From: Deltaproteobacteria bacterium
GTDB taxonomy: Bacteria > Myxococcota_A > UBA9042 > DTJE01
Assembly (NCBI GenBank): GCA_016784945.1
Contig: JADHTP010000114.1
Span: 1 to 8,912 of the forward strand
Reading direction: 5' to 3'
DNA length: 8,912 bases
The notes beneath the pieces are model-generated. The model was not told where the DNA came from. It ran no database searches and saw only the letters and a program-made list of their open reading frames with translations. Within the stretch, counting starts at the first letter, position 1. Each line of letters opens with the position of its first letter. Below, one piece after another: positions 7,280-8,912 of this stretch. The position numbers and the translations under genes are program-made.

Positions 7280-7465
7280 ACGTTCGTCCCTACTGATCCA
7301 GCGCTTCGTTGAGATAATCCACCAGGTCTTCCAGGCTGAAAGGTTTGCGAAGCAGCAGGATGCCGTCGGTCACGCCGTACTGTGCCAGGCTGGACTCGGA
7401 GCAGCCGGTCATGAAGAGAACGGGAAGTCGCGGATTGGCGTCCGATATTCTGTGGGCCAGTCCCA

Positions 7466-7499
7466 CGCTGTCCGTCGAAACGCCGGCCTTCTGGGAACC
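7466..7499 (-). other. Deletion junction joining HisKA to the receiver-domain C-terminus
   Basis: Within this stretch the protein passes from IDYSQLG (HisKA helix 1) to VGLAHRISDANP (receiver, late helix). In hybrid kinases these points are normally separated by roughly 200 or more residues including the HATPase_c domain. The exact breakpoint and any flanking direct repeat cannot be placed without an intact homologue. Confidence 0.7.
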
Positions 7500-7602
7500 C
7501 AACTGGGAATAATCGATGACCCCGGCCAGGATGTTGTTGAAGTCGTGCGCGATCCCCGCTGCCAGGCTGCCGAGGGACTCCAGGCGCTGGGTCTGTCGCA
7601 AC

Positions 7603-7606
7603 TTTT
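7603..7606 (-). other. Frameshift at an A4 run in the PAS-kinase remnant
   Basis: Minus-strand CTAAAAGTTGCGACAG reads LKVAT in the PAS frame. Removing one A from the run gives LKLRQ and leads directly into TQRLESLGSLAAG of the HisKA domain. A one-base insertion in a homopolymer is the simplest explanation, either a real mutation or a sequencing error. Confidence 0.8.
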
Positions 7607-8025
7607 AGAACGGCATCCACCCGTTCCGTCACGTCCGTGAAGATGGTCATCTTGCACGGCTCGCCCGTGAGGTGGCTGAGATAGGGCACGTCGAGGACCT
7701 CGCAGGTCTTTTTTTTGTCGGGCGTCCGCCATTCATATCGCAGTGAATGGCCGTCCAGGCACTCCTGGATGCGGCAGGTCTCACATGGCTTGTCGGCGTC
7801 GTAGAAGGGCGAACGGTATGAACGGAACCAGCGGTCTCCATCAGGATGATGAAAGACATCGTCGACGTAGGTCGACTTCCCGCCTCGGAGGGTTTCCTGG
7901 AAACCCCGTTCGGCACTGGCAGCGTTTGCCGGAGAAAGGAACCCGTCAGGCTTGTTGCCGATGAGTTCGACGATTTCGTGGCCCATCAAGCGGGCAAGGA
8001 ACTTGCTGATCGCCAGGTAGCGTCC

Positions 8026-8028
8026 TTA
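8026..8028 (-). other. In-frame nonsense codon (TAA) in the PAS-kinase remnant
   Basis: Reading VFVRDR-stop-GRYLAIS, both flanks are in one frame and join into a normal PAS 'D..G.yL..N' strand. The stop replaces one residue, perhaps Glu (GAA to TAA), by a single base change. Confidence 0.85.
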
Positions 8029-8124
8029 CCGGTCCCGGACGAAGACGGCCTCGGCATCGTTGTCGCAGATGGAACGGAACAGGCTGTCCTCGACAGGGCT
8101 TCTGGCTGGGTTCTTGCCTTTCAT

Positions 8125-8258
8125 CTGCGGGGCTGTCTCCAATGGCCGGATGGCCTGTGTAGTGCCTTTTTGTTCCGTGGCACCGTCGAAGTCAACGGTG
8201 GACGGTGTCATCGATTTGTGGCAACGTCGACGCGTTGGTATGGAAGTGGAGGTCAATC
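8125..8258. other. Divergent gap between the kinase remnant and elbB
   Basis: A 134-nt non-coding stretch. It holds a strong ribosome binding site for elbB, GGAGG at 8248-8252, six nt before ATG 8259. A TTGTGG (8216-8221) / TATGGA (8239-8244) pair with a 17-nt spacer is too weak to call a promoter. On the minus strand the frame of the kinase remnant stays open to a TTG at 8256, so part of this gap could be lost N-terminal coding sequence. No terminator or RNA gene is seen. Confidence 0.5.
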
Positions 8259-8912
8259 ATGGCTGAAAAGAAACGGATCGCCGTGATCCTTTCGGGTTGC
8301 GGTGTATACGACGGGGCCGAAATACACGAGTCGACCCTGACGCTCCTGGCTCTGGATCTTTTCGGGGCGCAGGCCGTCTGCGCGGCGCCGGACATCCCCC
8401 AGTTCAAGGTGGTGAACCACGCCATCGGGAAGGACGTGGAGGGGGAGTCCCGCAACGTATTGGCGGAGTCGGCACGCATCGCCCGGGGAGACATCCGGCA
8501 GGTCTCGGAACTGGACGTGGGCGCACTGGACGGTGTCATACTGCCCGGCGGTTTCGGCGCGGCGCTCAATCTTTCGGACTTTGCAACGGCAGGGGCCGAC
8601 ATCACCGTGGAACGGACCGTCTCGGACTTCCTGACGCGGATGCACGCCGCAGGCAAGCCCCTGGCGGCGTTGTGCATTGCCCCGCCCATCCTGGCAAAGA
8701 TCCTGAAGGATGCCGGCGTCACCGGGGCCAGCCTGACCATCGGAAACGACCCGGGCGCCGCGGGCGGCGTGAACGCCATCGGACACAAGCACGTTGCGTG
8801 TACGCCCGATTCCTTCGTTGTGGACGAGGCCAACCGCGTGGTGTCCTGCCCCTGCTACATGCTGGCCGGGAGCATCGGTGAACTGTGGAAGGGCATCGAA
8901 GCCACGGTGAAG
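8259..8912 (+). CDS. elbB: ElbB, DJ-1/PfpI-family glyoxalase-like protein (3' edge of window)
   Basis: A cytoplasmic protein of the class I glutamine amidotransferase-like / DJ-1 superfamily, named ElbB (SCRP-27A) in E. coli. Glyoxalase III-type activity and a link to isoprenoid synthesis have been reported for E. coli ElbB. The start is firm, with GGAGG six nt upstream. The sequence follows E. coli ElbB closely: VILSGCGVYDGAEIHE at the N-terminus, then APD, RNVLAESARIARG, ILPGGFGAALNLSDFA, AGKPLAALCIAP with the nucleophile-elbow Cys139, LTIGND, and a C-terminal VVDEANRVVS with CYMLAGSI. The 218 codons present already match the usual length (about 217), so only the stop codon or a few residues are missing. 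No partner gene is visible downstream. The upstream neighbour is the divergent kinase remnant, so it probably has its own promoter. Confidence 0.96.
   Translation, partial: MAEKKRIAVILSGCGVYDGAEIHESTLTLLALDLFGAQAVCAAPDIPQFKVVNHAIGKDVEGESRNVLAESARIARGDIRQVSELDVGALDGVILPGGFGAALNLSDFATAGADITVERTVSDFLTRMHAAGKPLAALCIAPPILAKILKDAGVTGASLTIGNDPGAAGGVNAIGHKHVACTPDSFVVDEANRVVSCPCYMLAGSIGELWKGIEATVK

Larger units (their letters stand above)
7290..8124 (-). pseudogene. Decayed PAS-type hybrid histidine kinase (nonsense codon, frameshift, internal deletion)
   Basis: Parts of a sensor kinase lie in order on the minus strand. From ATG 8124 the reading is a PAS start (SLFRSICDNDAEAVFVRDR), then TAA at 8026-8028. 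The same frame continues as GRYLAISKFLARLMGHE and through the PAS core to TDVTERVDAVLK. The C-terminal PAS part has a Cys pattern (PCETCRIQEC, near 7789-7757) known from some PAS domains. Near 7603-7606 the frame shifts into QRLESLGSLAAGIAHDFNN, the HisKA phospho-His region. About 15 residues later the sequence passes straight to VGLAHRISDANPRLPVLFMTG and LLLRKPF, the C-terminal half of a receiver domain. The rest of HisKA, the entire ATP-binding domain and the phospho-Asp half of the receiver are absent. Even with the stop and frameshift repaired it could not be a kinase. It ends at TAG 7290, 10 nt from the convergent lipoprotein gene. In-frame starts further upstream (8211, 8256) exist. Confidence 0.88.

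Noticed and set aside
7278..7285. GAACGTTC palindrome between the convergent genes as a terminator
   Set aside because: It is only 8 nt with no loop and no T-run.
8216..8244. TTGTGG / TATGGA promoter for elbB
   Set aside because: The -10 matches only half the consensus, and it would leave a very short leader that barely includes the ribosome binding site.
8192..8833. 213-codon minus-strand frame across elbB
   Set aside because: Ser/Arg/Pro-rich shadow of elbB, which has a strong ribosome binding site and full family motifs.
1..8912. CRISPR arrays, tRNA or rRNA genes, insertion sequences
   Set aside because: No repeated spacers, cloverleaf-like segments, transposase motifs or terminal inverted repeats were seen on either strand by eye.

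Overview
The window is GC-rich and densely coded, from a Gram-negative bacterium. A deltaproteobacterial or Myxococcota-like host is the best guess. This rests on a lipoprotein with an Asp-rich stretch after its lipobox, a dockerin-tailed exported protease, a Cys-containing PAS kinase remnant, and a strongly GC-ending third codon position. No 16S rRNA or other decisive taxonomic marker is present, so this is inference.

Layout. (1) Positions 1-4487, minus strand: a tight three-gene run read right to left. It holds a tandem AAA+ ATPase (693 aa), an enlarged adenosine deaminase-family enzyme (401 aa), and the first 392 residues of the excinuclease subunit UvrB. The gaps are only 10 and 11 nt, so co-transcription is likely. 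(2) Positions 4488-4613: a short divergent promoter region. (3) Positions 4614-7279, plus strand: an exported M1-family metallopeptidase ending in a two-loop dockerin module. It overlaps by ATGA with a lipoprotein whose folded part looks like a cohesin. (4) Positions 7290-8124, minus strand: a decayed PAS / hybrid histidine kinase gene with a nonsense codon, a frameshift and at least one large internal deletion. (5) Positions 8259-8912, plus strand: elbB (DJ-1/PfpI family), cut by the window edge at or just before its stop codon.

The most interesting unit is the peptidase-lipoprotein pair. A dockerin at the C-terminus of a secreted peptidase and a cohesin-like module on a membrane lipoprotein, made from translationally coupled genes, suggest a minimal non-cellulosomal cohesin-dockerin system that tethers an exported protease to the envelope. 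The peptidase also lacks a recognisable GAMEN motif and has a one-residue-longer zinc-ligand spacing, so its specificity may differ from classical M1 aminopeptidases. The second point of interest is the AAA+ ATPase / adenosine deaminase couple. It recalls the gene pairing of the RADAR phage-defence system, but the proteins look like different families.
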